Shown one piece after another: positions 7,959 to 16,793 of a DNA stretch of 64,000 nucleotides (position 1 is its first letter; each line of letters starts with the position of its first letter). The notes below the pieces were generated by a model that saw only the letters and a list, made by a program, of their open reading frames with translations, did no database searches and was not told the DNA's origin. The stretch covers positions 1 through 64,000 of the forward strand of contig CALUCM010000003.1 in assembly GCA_943914555.1 (NCBI GenBank), read 5' to 3'. Made by a program: the position numbers and the translations under genes. Source of the stretch: an uncultured Francisella sp. Lineage in GTDB: Bacteria; Pseudomonadota; Gammaproteobacteria; Burkholderiales; Neisseriaceae.

Positions 7959-8962
7959 TGATTAAACCTAAAGTGACTTTGTTTTTACCTGGATTGCACT
8001 GGAACCATCAATGGCAGTCAAATTGCTCTTGGTTGATACCGCAGGTAAATACCGATTGCTTATTGCCTTTTTTCTTCAAAGGCCAATTAAGCAATCGTGT
8101 TTTTTCCTATAGTGAATTGTTATGGCACTACGTTTGGCGTGATTTGACAATCAATGATTTTTATCGCTCTATTTGGAAAGAGAACCCAACACAATTGATC
8201 ATTGCTAGTCCTGTTTCTCAGGAACTACAACTACATAAAATGGTAGTTAGATGGGGTAGTGAAGGCTTGTCACTAAATTTAACAGACGCAAAGGCTTTTT
8301 GCGAAATGCTCTCATATCATTATGCGGCAGATGGTTTGCAATTTTTTCCCTTTACGCCAGATATCTGGCTGTTAAAGAGTGATCAACCGCTTATTTTTTC
8401 TTCATTACCTCCTTGCGATCTACCAGATCTGGTGACAGATGAGATGCGTATCCAAGGTAAAGATGCTTGGCTAATTGAACGTTGGCAAAGTGAAATTCAA
8501 ATGCTTTTGTCTTCTCATCCTATCAATAAAGTTCGTAGCAATAATCAGTTGTTTCCTATTAATGGATTATGTTTATGGCAATTACCCTCACAACCTTTGG
8601 TGTCAATATCTTCTGCTTTATTGTTACATAGTAAAGAATGGGTTTGGCTCATGCCCCAAGCTCAGCTTAAACAAGAAGAGATTCTGCACAAATTAAAGCT
8701 TTTGTTAAAGAACGGACGGTCTGTGGTTATTTTTTCTGATGCTCTGGATATTGCTAAGCGTTTTTATCATTGGCCACTTTATCAGCAACAATTTTCTTGG
8801 TGCAGTGAGTTGCTCACTTATTTACTGGAGTGTTTAGAACAGCGTTTATTACAACAAATCACGCTTATTAGCCCGGGTCGGGCTTTAACTTTAAAACCAC
8901 AGAAAAGGTTTTCTTGGTTTCATCGGAGTTTGCCTTCTTATGCAGGTCAATGGCCCCAATGA
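7958..8962 (+). CDS. RpfE-like protein (phosphoglycerate mutase-related family)
   Basis: A 334-residue cytosolic protein with the signature of the family annotated RpfE or regulatory protein/phosphoglycerate mutase in Xanthomonadales and betaproteobacteria: YHYAADGLQFFPFTPDIWLL in the middle, then ERWQSEIQMLLSSHPINKVR and INGLCLWQLP. Those blocks match the family pattern of a tryptophan before a short strand, EIQMLLHxHPVN and INxLWxWG. No catalytic function is established for the family to my knowledge, and the alkaline-phosphatase-type metal residues of true mutases are not evident here. In Xanthomonas rpfE also lies next to recJ, which supports the call. The final ATGA overlaps the recJ start. 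Confidence 0.65.
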   Translation: MIKPKVTLFLPGLHWNHQWQSNCSWLIPQVNTDCLLPFFFKGQLSNRVFSYSELLWHYVWRDLTINDFYRSIWKENPTQLIIASPVSQELQLHKMVVRWGSEGLSLNLTDAKAFCEMLSYHYAADGLQFFPFTPDIWLLKSDQPLIFSSLPPCDLPDLVTDEMRIQGKDAWLIERWQSEIQMLLSSHPINKVRSNNQLFPINGLCLWQLPSQPLVSISSALLLHSKEWVWLMPQAQLKQEEILHKLKLLLKNGRSVVIFSDALDIAKRFYHWPLYQQQFSWCSELLTYLLECLEQRLLQQITLISPGRALTLKPQKRFSWFHRSLPSYAGQWPQ

Positions 8963-10659
8963 TTGTTCAAAGAATCATTAACGAAGAATTACGTCAGGCC
9001 TTGTTGGCGGAGGGCTATTGTGATTTGCTTGCACGTGTACTTGCTTCTCGTCATCTGAGCTCTAGTCAAGAGGCAAGGCTTGATTTTAATCAGCTGCCTC
9101 ATTTTAGTTTATTGAAAAATATAGATCTTGCTGTGGATTTGGTGGCTAAGGCATTAATCCAACAGAAAAAGATTGTCATTGCGGGTGATTACGATGCTGA
9201 TGGTGCAACTGCTACTGCTTTGGCAGTACTTGTTTTGCGAGAATTTGGTGGACAAGTCAGTTTTATTGCGCCTTCGCGAGAAAAAGATGGTTACGGTTTA
9301 TCCAAAGCACTTGTTGACCAAGCAATGGCGCTGGGTGCTCAATTAATTATTACGGTAGATAATGGCATTGCTGCTGTACAAAGTGTAGATTATGCACAGC
9401 AATTAGGTATTCAGGTATTGGTCACAGATCATCATCTGCCTGGGGAATACCTGCCTAATTGCCCTATTGTTAATCCTAATCAATTTGGTTGCTCTTTCCC
9501 ATCTAAAAATATAGCAGGGGTGGGTGTAATATTTTATGTGCTAGTGGCATTGCGTCATCATCTTGAAAAAAAACATTATTTTGATAATTATTCGCGTAGA
9601 CCTAATTTAGCACGTTATTTGGATATCGTTGCCCTGGGAACGGTGGCAGATGTAGTAATACTTGATCAAGTGAATCGGATTTTTGTGAACCATGGGTTAA
9701 AGATCATTCATGCCCAACAGGGAAATAAAGGAATTCTTGCTCTACTTAGAGTATCAGGCAAAAATCCTCAGGAAGTAATAACACGAGATTTGGGTTTTAT
9801 CATTGCACCTCGTATCAATGCAGCAGGGCGCCTTGAGGATATACGCACTGGTATTAAATGTTTATTAGCGAACCAGGATGAAGAAGCCTATGCTTATGCA
9901 ATTGAACTGAATGCACTCAATCATGACAGAAGAAATAGAGAAAAGACTATGATAGAGAGCTCCTTATTACAATTAAGTGGACATCATTGGCAGAAGAAAT
10001 CAACTATCACTTTATTTTCAGGAGATTTTCATCAAGGAATCATTGGCTTAGTGGCTTCTCGCCTCAAAGAAAAATACCATCTTCCAACCATTGTATTTGC
10101 TGCAGGGGACGGTGATGAATTAAAAGGCTCAGGACGTTCGGTTGAAGGTCTGCATCTACGCGATGTACTTGATCAGATCAACAAACGCGCTCCTGGGGTC
10201 ATGATACGTTTTGGCGGGCATGCAGCAGCAGCTGGCCTAAGTTTGAAAAAAGATAGTTTGACTAAGTTTCAGCATCTTTTTGAGATGGTGGTGGGCGAAT
10301 TTTTGCCTGAGGGGAAATTAGAAAAGAAAGTATACACTGATGGTGCATTATTCATTAATGAAATGACATTAGAAAATGCACGTATGTTAAACGACATGGT
10401 GTGGGGACAAGGTTTTGAAGCTCCACTGTTTTGGGATAGCTTTTTTTTGGTTCGTCAAAAACAAATGGGTGCTGATAAACGCCATAAAAAAGCCTGGCTG
10501 ATGAAAAATGGACAAATTTTCGAGGCAATGTTTTTTAATTGTGAGGAAGAATTGCCTGAGCATATCGCACTTGCTTATCAGCTGGTGATCAATCGTTGGC
10601 AAAAGCAAACATTTTTGCAACTTTATGTTGAATATTGGCAAGCAGTGCTTGACGGCTAA
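8959..10659 (+). CDS. recJ: Single-stranded-DNA-specific exonuclease RecJ
   Basis: RecJ degrades single-stranded DNA 5' to 3' in recombination, mismatch repair and replication-fork processing. The 566-residue protein is close to the E. coli length. DHH-family motifs are clear: AGDYDADGATATA (motif I, metal-binding aspartates near residue 75), ITVDNGI, VTDHH (motif III, near 155), the APRINAAGR segment, and the DHHA1 end FGGHAAAAGLSL near 420. I chose ATG 8959 because it overlaps the upstream stop as ATGA. An in-frame ATG at 8950 is only three bases from a weak AGG and is less likely. The -35 box of the downstream tRNA-Lys promoter lies inside its last codons. Confidence 0.93.
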   Translation: MIVQRIINEELRQALLAEGYCDLLARVLASRHLSSSQEARLDFNQLPHFSLLKNIDLAVDLVAKALIQQKKIVIAGDYDADGATATALAVLVLREFGGQVSFIAPSREKDGYGLSKALVDQAMALGAQLIITVDNGIAAVQSVDYAQQLGIQVLVTDHHLPGEYLPNCPIVNPNQFGCSFPSKNIAGVGVIFYVLVALRHHLEKKHYFDNYSRRPNLARYLDIVALGTVADVVILDQVNRIFVNHGLKIIHAQQGNKGILALLRVSGKNPQEVITRDLGFIIAPRINAAGRLEDIRTGIKCLLANQDEEAYAYAIELNALNHDRRNREKTMIESSLLQLSGHHWQKKSTITLFSGDFHQGIIGLVASRLKEKYHLPTIVFAAGDGDELKGSGRSVEGLHLRDVLDQINKRAPGVMIRFGGHAAAAGLSLKKDSLTKFQHLFEMVVGEFLPEGKLEKKVYTDGALFINEMTLENARMLNDMVWGQGFEAPLFWDSFFLVRQKQMGADKRHKKAWLMKNGQIFEAMFFNCEEELPEHIALAYQLVINRWQKQTFLQLYVEYWQAVLDG

Positions 10660-10677
10660 TTCCTTACTTTATATAAT
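10649..10677 (+). promoter_or_regulatory. Strong sigma70 promoter for tRNA-Lys
   Basis: TTGACG at 10649-10654 and TATAAT at 10672-10677 are separated by exactly 17 bases. A run of C and G follows the -10 (CCCCGC), the kind of discriminator associated with stringent control of stable RNA promoters. The tRNA begins 13 bases after the -10 box. The -35 lies within the last codons and stop of recJ. Confidence 0.8.
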
Positions 10678-10690
10678 CCCCGCTTTTGCC

Positions 10691-10765
10691 GGGTCGTTAG
10701 CTCAGTGGTAGAGCAGTGGACTTTTAATCCATTGGTCGAAGGTTCAAGTCCTTCACGACCCACCA
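10691..10765 (+). tRNA. tRNA-Lys (UUU)
   Basis: The cloverleaf folds cleanly: acceptor GGGTCGT pairs with ACGACCC, the D-arm is AGCTCAGTGGTAGAGC, the anticodon loop CTTTTAA gives UUU, and the T-arm contains GGTTCAAGTCC. The 3' CCA is encoded. A consensus promoter precedes it. Confidence 0.96.
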
Positions 10766-10800
10766 TTATTTGCTTTTTTTATATGGTTTGCTGAATTGAT

Positions 10801-11586
10801 TTATTTGCTTTTAATAAAGCTAATGAGGATATTGGCAATTTCCTTTGGGCGTTCAATAATTCCTACATGCCCTGTATTAGTTTCTATTAGTTTTGCTTGA
10901 GGAATGCGATGATAAAGCTGGTTAGCAAATTCGTAAGGTACCAGCTGATCCTTTTGGCCGCTGATTAATAAAGTAGGTTGTTTGATCAGAAGTTGAGGCT
11001 CAATATTAACTTTTTTATTTAATTCAATTTGATCTAGTGTCCCTTGCCAATTATTTTGTTTTAGCATGGTTTTAATTAAATGATCAATTTGTTGGGAAGA
11101 TTTTTTTTGGAGAAAATCATCACTGTAAAAATAATGGAGCATGAACGAAGCTGCAAGATGCAAATCAGTTTTAATGGCTTGCTCCCATTGATCTAATATT
11201 TTTTCTAGCGAAGTTCCTTGGCTTTTTATATAGCCACCAATGGAAACAACTGAGGAAAAACGCTCTGCATATGCGTTTGCCATATAAAGAGCCAGACAGG
11301 CGCCTAGAGAAATGCCGACGACTGGACATTTTTTGATATGCAAAGCATCTAATATACCAATGACTTGTTGAGCAATTAAATTAATACTAAGTAACTCAGT
11401 GCGTGGTGTTTGACCTGAACCTGGTAAATTAGGACAAATACATTGCCAGTCTATGTTCAATTGCAGGGTTTGAATAATTGGTAGCCAAATACTTGCTTGG
11501 GCACTTGTGCCGTGAATGAATACAATAGGTGAACCTGTGCCTTCAATTAAAGTATCTACTTCTCCTTGAGGAGTGTGAATATTCAT
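10801..11586 (-). CDS. Alpha/beta-fold hydrolase
   Basis: A 261-residue hydrolase of the alpha/beta superfamily. The oxyanion segment VFIHGTSAQASIW is near residue 27, the nucleophile elbow is GISLGAC (serine near 95), the acid is likely the aspartate of SGQKDQLVP near 210, and the catalytic histidine is in NTGHVGIIERP near 240. There is no signal peptide, so it should be cytosolic. The pattern resembles the BioH/PcaD/MhpC-like group, but substrate cannot be read from sequence. It stands alone on the minus strand between two tRNA genes, so no operon clue is available. No biotin genes are nearby. Confidence 0.85.
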   Translation of the reverse strand: MNIHTPQGEVDTLIEGTGSPIVFIHGTSAQASIWLPIIQTLQLNIDWQCICPNLPGSGQTPRTELLSINLIAQQVIGILDALHIKKCPVVGISLGACLALYMANAYAERFSSVVSIGGYIKSQGTSLEKILDQWEQAIKTDLHLAASFMLHYFYSDDFLQKKSSQQIDHLIKTMLKQNNWQGTLDQIELNKKVNIEPQLLIKQPTLLISGQKDQLVPYEFANQLYHRIPQAKLIETNTGHVGIIERPKEIANILISFIKSK

Positions 11587-11839
11587 AAGGGTCTCTTTTC
11601 TTCTAAGATGCTTCTAAATTACTCATGATTCAAGAGCGTCAATCCATCATCATGTTGCAACAGAGTGTAAGTGTATACTAACTTTTAACAAAGTAGAGAG
11701 GAGATGTGTTTAGTGATTTTGCAATGATGTATCCTCTTTATCATGAAAAAATTGTTTCACTCCTGTCACTGCTATCAAGAAAAATAAACCAATATGGTAG
11801 CTTTTATTGTGTTTTTTATGCTAATATCCGCCCTTTACT
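11587..11839. other. Intergenic region upstream of the CAU tRNA
   Basis: No gene is visible. The right end holds the probable promoter of the CAU tRNA: an extended -10 TGCTAATAT at 11819-11827 followed by a GC-rich CCGCCC discriminator, with a weak -35. The left end is the leader of the hydrolase gene. The middle is AT-rich and shows no open frame of note. Confidence 0.4.
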
Positions 11840-11915
<76 letters not shown>

Positions 11916-12113
11916 TTTCTAAACTTTTCCTACTTTATTAAGTTCCCTGATTTTAATTTTAGCAAGGTAATCTTTGAACCAAATAGTACGATCATTTTTG
12001 CTTGGCTTGCTGACATTATAAAATGGTCCATACCTTTATTGCTTTTTTCATCTGAAACTGAATTTTGCTACAATAGCCAGACAAGTGGTCTGCTGATGAG
12101 AGAGGGGATAGTT

Positions 12114-12722
12114 GTGAATAAGGTGAAGTTGATTGCATTAACGTTATTATTACTGATATCAGCCTGTAATCGTTCGCAACTGCAGGATCAACAAGTAGTG
12201 GCATCGGATGAAACCATGACAGTACAAGAGGATAGAAAAATTGCGAAAACTGGCAATGCGGCTGCTTTTGACTCCAATGGTGAAAATATGAATCAGGCAG
12301 GGAGCGAACTTATCAATCATTCATCAATCACCAATGCCCAGCCAATAAATAATCTTACCGTTTTTCGGCCAGCAGCAGTACATTTAGATCGACAAAACTT
12401 GGCTCAAAAGGAATATACGCGTTTGATGGACATTGTTGGCCAGATGCATCATAGGCAGTCAGCAAGTGCTATGAATCTTGATAGTTCTACTCAGCTCATC
12501 GATCACATTAATGGGCAACTACAGCACTTGAGTTTTTCTACACCAGAAGTTGCGGCTCTAAAAAAAATAGAATTGCAAATTTTAGTTAAAAATAGATTAC
12601 TGAATGAAGCATTGTTGGAGCCAACAGGCAGCAAAGTACAATTATTGGTGGGTGAGATTGAAGGACTGGAAAAAGTTTTTAAGAGTAAAACCAAACAGTT
12701 TAAAGCAAAGTATAAGATTTGA
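12114..12722 (+). CDS. Hypothetical lipoprotein, helical
   Basis: A 202-residue predicted lipoprotein. I chose GTG 12114 because a strong GAGAGGGG site lies seven bases upstream and it gives a textbook signal peptide: MNKVKLIALTLLLLISAC with lipobox ISAC. Starting further upstream would put about 25 polar residues before it. After a Gln/Ser/Asn-rich linker the C-terminal 120 residues are mostly helical and charged (LAQKEYTRLMDIVGQMHHRQ, LKKIELQILVKNRLLNEALL, VGEIEGLEKVFKSKTKQFKAKYKI), suggesting a coiled coil or helical bundle in the periplasm. I do not recognise the family. It ends 144 bases before fabG. Confidence 0.72.
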   Translation: MNKVKLIALTLLLLISACNRSQLQDQQVVASDETMTVQEDRKIAKTGNAAAFDSNGENMNQAGSELINHSSITNAQPINNLTVFRPAAVHLDRQNLAQKEYTRLMDIVGQMHHRQSASAMNLDSSTQLIDHINGQLQHLSFSTPEVAALKKIELQILVKNRLLNEALLEPTGSKVQLLVGEIEGLEKVFKSKTKQFKAKYKI

Positions 12723-12730
12723 GATTTGAC

Positions 12731-12760
12731 TTGGGGAGACAAGGATTCTTGCATTATAAT
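12731..12760 (+). promoter_or_regulatory. Candidate promoter for the long fabG gene
   Basis: A perfect TATAAT (12755-12760) preceded by TTGGGG (12731-12736) with an 18-base spacer. The -10 is convincing and the -35 only partly so. It lies about 105 bases before the chosen fabG start. Confidence 0.4.
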
Positions 12761-12866
12761 CGATGCAGTCAATGACATTTAATTGCATTCGATTTTTGGA
12801 TTTGATCAATTCTTTCTCTACTAAATTATTAAAATGAGAAGGGCAGATACATGGAGAATAATTGCG

Positions 12867-14246
12867 ATGGTAGATAAATATGTTAATTGGGCAAGTAGCG
12901 GTTGGGGTAAAAAAGTGGCTAAAAAATTAGGTTTACCGCAACCTGTCAAATTAAAACGTTATTCAAGGGATAAAGCTGATGTCAATAGCAAAGTATTAAT
13001 TGGTGCGTTTGAGGCAAAAGAAACATCCGCACAGCTATTGCGTATTGCGGGGGGGCTTCCTATCAATACCTTTGTTACTAAAAATGGAGAAGTTTATCGT
13101 AAGAATTTTGAGACAGAAACTTTGCTTGAAGATAATACAATCAAATTTCATGGTTTGATTTTTGATGCCACTGAGATCAAAACGATTGAAGATTTGCAAT
13201 CAGTTTATGATTTTTTCCAGCCTTATATACGCAAAAGAATAGAAAATAGCGGTCGAGTGATTGTGATTGCGCGAGATCCTAAAAGTTGCAAAGAACTAAC
13301 AGCTGCTGTTGCTAGTCGGGCCTTAGTTGGGTTTGTTAAATCTCTTGGTAAAGAAGTACGCCGCGGCATTACAAGTCAGATTGTTTATGTGCAAACAGGT
13401 GCAGAGATCAATTTACAAAGTACCATTGAATTTTTATTGTCCTATAAATCTGCCTATGTTTCAGGACAAGTTATCCGTGTTCAATCAGCGAAGGTGATTA
13501 CAGCAGACTATCAAATGCCTTTAAAGAATAAACTGGCCTTAGTAACAGGTTCTGCTCGCGGTATTGGCCGTTCTATTGCTGAAGTCTTGGCTAGAGATGG
13601 GGCCAAAGTGGTACTTTTAGATGTTGAACCACAAAAAGAAACTTTAGAAAAATTAGCCAAACAGCTAAATGGTCTGTTTCTCACCTTAGACATTACTGCT
13701 GATGATGCCCCCCAATCCTTAGCGCAGTTTGGCCAACAGCACGGTGGTTGGGACATTATCGTGCATAATGCAGGGATAACCAAAGACAAAATGTTTGTTA
13801 ATATGAAGCCAGAAATTTGGCAAATGGTGTTAAAAGTTAATTTACAGGCCCAGCAAAAAATCAATGACTATTTGTTGAGTAATAAAGCGATTAATAAAGA
13901 TGGTCGTATTATTTGTGTTTCTTCAATTGCTGGCATTGCTGGTAATGCTGGCCAGACTAATTATGCTACTTCTAAAGCTGGAGTAATCGGCTTGGTTAAA
14001 TTTACAGCCCCTCAATTAAAAGATGGTATTACCATTAATGCTGTTGCTCCGGGTTTTATTGAAACTGATATGACGGCAAAGATCCCTTTTATAATTAGAG
14101 AAGTAGGTAGAAGATTAAATGCAATGAGCCAAGGAGGTTTACCTATTGATGTGGCAGAAACCATTGCTTGGTATGCTAGCCCAGCTTCTTCTGGTTTAAA
14201 TGGAACTGTGACTCGTGTCTGCGGCTTAATGATGTTGGGTGCTTAA
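12867..14246 (+). CDS. fabG: High-molecular-weight 3-oxoacyl-ACP reductase (FabG4-like)
   Basis: An NAD(P)H-dependent short-chain dehydrogenase of 459 residues, nearly twice the usual FabG length. The C-terminal half, from about residue 217, is a complete catalytic SDR domain: VTGSARGIG (about 226-234), the NAG motif in VHNAGITKD, a catalytic serine in VSSIAG, and Tyr366/Lys370 in NYATSKAG. The N-terminal half is a Rossmann-like domain without that glycine motif, as in FabG4/HMwFabG proteins of mycobacteria and some gammaproteobacteria. These reduce 3-oxoacyl-CoA or -ACP. The exact substrate is inference. I used ATG 12867, which has GGAG upstream, rather than the in-frame ATG at 12834. A terminator follows. 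Confidence 0.85.
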   Translation: MVDKYVNWASSGWGKKVAKKLGLPQPVKLKRYSRDKADVNSKVLIGAFEAKETSAQLLRIAGGLPINTFVTKNGEVYRKNFETETLLEDNTIKFHGLIFDATEIKTIEDLQSVYDFFQPYIRKRIENSGRVIVIARDPKSCKELTAAVASRALVGFVKSLGKEVRRGITSQIVYVQTGAEINLQSTIEFLLSYKSAYVSGQVIRVQSAKVITADYQMPLKNKLALVTGSARGIGRSIAEVLARDGAKVVLLDVEPQKETLEKLAKQLNGLFLTLDITADDAPQSLAQFGQQHGGWDIIVHNAGITKDKMFVNMKPEIWQMVLKVNLQAQQKINDYLLSNKAINKDGRIICVSSIAGIAGNAGQTNYATSKAGVIGLVKFTAPQLKDGITINAVAPGFIETDMTAKIPFIIREVGRRLNAMSQGGLPIDVAETIAWYASPASSGLNGTVTRVCGLMMLGA

Positions 14247-14271
14247 GCTAGCTTTGGCAATTGTTGTAAAT

Positions 14272-14303
14272 AAAAAAACTCAGTGGGAATACTGAGTTTT
14301 TTT
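14272..14303. terminator. Bidirectional terminator between fabG and trkA
   Basis: An AAAAAAACTCAGT stem pairs with ACTGAGTTTTTTT around a GGGAAT loop. A-runs and T-runs flank both sides, so it can end fabG on the plus strand and the lapA-trkA operon on the minus strand. Confidence 0.88.
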
Positions 14304-14349
14304 ATGGGTAAAAAGCAAAAAGAAATAGCGGTTTTTGGCTTCTTATTGG

Positions 14350-15801
14350 TTAAAAAAATTGCCAAGTAACCTGCAATAGTTTTTCTAACTCTTGGACTGC
14401 TTTTTTCCTAAAAACTACACAAATGAGATGATCATTTTCTTTAAGTACGTGCTGATCATGAGTAATTAGTTGCCCATCGCTGATGACACCAGCCAAATGA
14501 ATTCCATGCGGCCAGTTAATTGATTGAATTTGGCGCCCTGCCAATTTGGAGCTATTTTCATCTCCATGAATAATGACTTCCAATGCTTCTGCTTCACCGC
14601 GTCTTAATGGATGAATAGCAACCACATCCCCCTTACGGATGTGCGCTAATAAAGAGCCAATAGTTGCTAAATGTGGAGAAATCACGATGTCAATGGCATT
14701 ACCCACTAGGATGCTGACATAGATAGAGTTATTAATGATTGCTGCTACACGTTTGGCTCCCAAGCGTTTGGCCAATAAACTTGACATAATATTATCTTCA
14801 TTATCATTGGTTAGAGCGAAAAACATGTCTACTTCATCTACTCGTTCACTGTGCAGTAATTCTTCATCGGTTGCTGTTCCTTCTAATACCAAAGGCTCAT
14901 TGAGCACTTCTGCTAAATGCTGCGTACGTAAGGGATTTTTCTCAATTACCTTCACTTGATAGCGAGAAGTTAAGGCTTGAGCTAAGCGCATACCAATATT
15001 ACCCCCTCCTGCGATCATAATTCGCTTATTTTGTGTTTCATTGGGCCTAAATGAACTCATTAGTTCACTCACCCACTCTTTTTCACATAAGAAATAGACT
15101 TCATCCCCTGAAATTAATTTATTTTTATCATTGGGAATAATCAGGGTTTCGTTGCGATAAATCACACAGATTTTCGCTTTGCTTTCCTTTGGCGTTATGG
15201 CATCAAACTCAGCTAAAGTATGACCAATAAAAGGGCTGGTATTTTGCACACGTGTGACAATTAGTTGTATTTTTGATGTGTCATTTTCAACCGTTTTAAC
15301 ATTTTTTTCATTTTGTTTTTGTGTTCCAAAATCAATGACTTGTAGTGCGCCGGGCACATCTAATAATTGGGTGAGCTGTTCAGTGACGATTTGTTCAGGA
15401 CAGATGGATTGATTGGCATTAAACAATGAAATTGGAACACTATTTACTTCCGCTTCATTTTCAGTGATAGTAAAGTCATATTCCATGATTTCGCTTTGAC
15501 GAATGCGCGCAATAATTTTAGGAATATTAAAAATTTCTTTTGCTAAGCGACAGGCAACTAGGTTAGTATCATCAGTAGCGGTAGCAGCAATTAATAGCTC
15601 AGTATCTTGCGCTCCCGCTGCTGCCAATATAGAAGGAGAAGTGGCATTGCCCAGTAAAGTTTGGATATCTAGTTTTGCATTTAACTTTTGTAGGGCTATT
15701 TCATCTTGATCGATGACAGTAATCTCATAATTTGAATAGTTGGCAAGATTATAAGCAACGGTGCCGCCAACTGTTCCAGCACCTAAAATCAATATTTTCA
15801 T
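14350..15801 (-). CDS. trkA: Trk potassium uptake regulator TrkA
   Basis: TrkA is the cytosolic NAD(H)-binding gating subunit of the Trk K+ uptake system. The 483 residues contain two tandem KTN/RCK units: the first Rossmann motif GAGTVGGTVAYNL at residues 7-19, and a second, AGGGNIGMRLAQAL, near 265, each followed by a TrkA-C (RCK-C) domain. It is slightly longer than E. coli TrkA because of a polar insertion around residue 165 (QKQNEKNVKTVEND). It is the last gene of a minus-strand operon and overlaps rfaE1 by four bases (ATGA). The TrkH/TrkG membrane channel is not in the window. Confidence 0.93.
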   Translation of the reverse strand: MKILILGAGTVGGTVAYNLANYSNYEITVIDQDEIALQKLNAKLDIQTLLGNATSPSILAAAGAQDTELLIAATATDDTNLVACRLAKEIFNIPKIIARIRQSEIMEYDFTITENEAEVNSVPISLFNANQSICPEQIVTEQLTQLLDVPGALQVIDFGTQKQNEKNVKTVENDTSKIQLIVTRVQNTSPFIGHTLAEFDAITPKESKAKICVIYRNETLIIPNDKNKLISGDEVYFLCEKEWVSELMSSFRPNETQNKRIMIAGGGNIGMRLAQALTSRYQVKVIEKNPLRTQHLAEVLNEPLVLEGTATDEELLHSERVDEVDMFFALTNDNEDNIMSSLLAKRLGAKRVAAIINNSIYVSILVGNAIDIVISPHLATIGSLLAHIRKGDVVAIHPLRRGEAEALEVIIHGDENSSKLAGRQIQSINWPHGIHLAGVISDGQLITHDQHVLKENDHLICVVFRKKAVQELEKLLQVTWQFF

Positions 15802-16784
15802 TGATCAACCTTCTCTATTGATAAAAGCTTTTGCATTAATTCTGCTTTACTACAAGTCGCAGTGCCTAGCTTGCTAACTACTACTCCCGCTGCTGCATTA
15901 GCAATTCTCATGAGTAACTGATTAGACAATCCGATTGCTAAAGCTAACGTTGCTGCTGCAATGATAGTATCTCCAGCGCCAGATACATCAAAGACCTCTT
16001 GTGGAACCGTAGCATCATGCCCTGACCAATGGCGTTGATAAAGAGATAAACCTTCTTCACTTCGAGTAAGAAGCAGGGATTTAATATGTAGCTTTTCTCT
16101 AAGCGCCATGGCCTTTTTAGTTAACTCTTTTTCGTTTTGCCAATTGCCTATCACCGCTTTAAGCTCAGAGCGGTTCGGGGTAATCATATCAGCCCCTTGA
16201 TATTTTTTATAATCATCTCCTTTAGGGTCAATCAATACCAGGCGACCTTCCTGTTTGGCAATCTGTAATAGTTTAGAGACATGCTTGAGTCCGCCTTTGT
16301 CATAGTCAGAAAAAATCACTGCATCGTGCTGCTGTATTAGGTCAATATAGGCTTTTTTTAGGCGTCTAGTGGCTTCTTCACTAGGCTCATCTTCAAAATC
16401 GATACGTAATAGTTGCTGTTGCCTTGCAATTACCCGTAATTTAATGGTGGTAGTTAGTGTCTTATCCCGAATGAAATGGGGGATAACATGACTTTCCTGT
16501 AGCAGTTTTTCTAGCTGAGAAGCCGGATGATCTTCGCCTGTGATACTTAATAATGAGGCGTTTGCACCCAGACTGGAGATATTACGTGCCACGTTAGCTG
16601 CCCCTCCAGCACGAATTTCTGTATTTTCTATCTTGGTAATAGGAACTGGTGCTTCTGGTGAAATACGTTGTGTCTCACCGAACCAATATTGATCCAACAT
16701 TATGTCACCCACTACCAACACTTTTACTGCTGCAAAATGATCGAGTATGTTTTGGATCATTTCAGAAGATAAAGATAGTGCCAT
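15798..16784 (-). CDS. hldA: D-glycero-beta-D-manno-heptose-7-phosphate kinase (RfaE domain I)
   Basis: A ribokinase-family sugar kinase that phosphorylates heptose 7-phosphate at C1 for LPS inner-core biosynthesis. The 328-residue protein corresponds only to the N-terminal kinase half of E. coli HldE. Blocks include VGDIMLDQYWFGETQRISPEAPVP near residue 25, RAGGAANVARNI near 60, the DPKGDDYKKY region near 190, and GAGDTIIAAATLA near 260 with the catalytic aspartate. The nucleotidyltransferase half is absent and no separate hldC is seen here, so it must be elsewhere if the pathway is complete. It lies between pyrF and trkA, in an operon that also holds the LPS assembly regulators lapA and lapB. 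Confidence 0.9.
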   Translation of the reverse strand: MALSLSSEMIQNILDHFAAVKVLVVGDIMLDQYWFGETQRISPEAPVPITKIENTEIRAGGAANVARNISSLGANASLLSITGEDHPASQLEKLLQESHVIPHFIRDKTLTTTIKLRVIARQQQLLRIDFEDEPSEEATRRLKKAYIDLIQQHDAVIFSDYDKGGLKHVSKLLQIAKQEGRLVLIDPKGDDYKKYQGADMITPNRSELKAVIGNWQNEKELTKKAMALREKLHIKSLLLTRSEEGLSLYQRHWSGHDATVPQEVFDVSGAGDTIIAAATLALAIGLSNQLLMRIANAAAGVVVSKLGTATCSKAELMQKLLSIEKVDQ

Positions 16785-16793
16785 ATTGATTAC

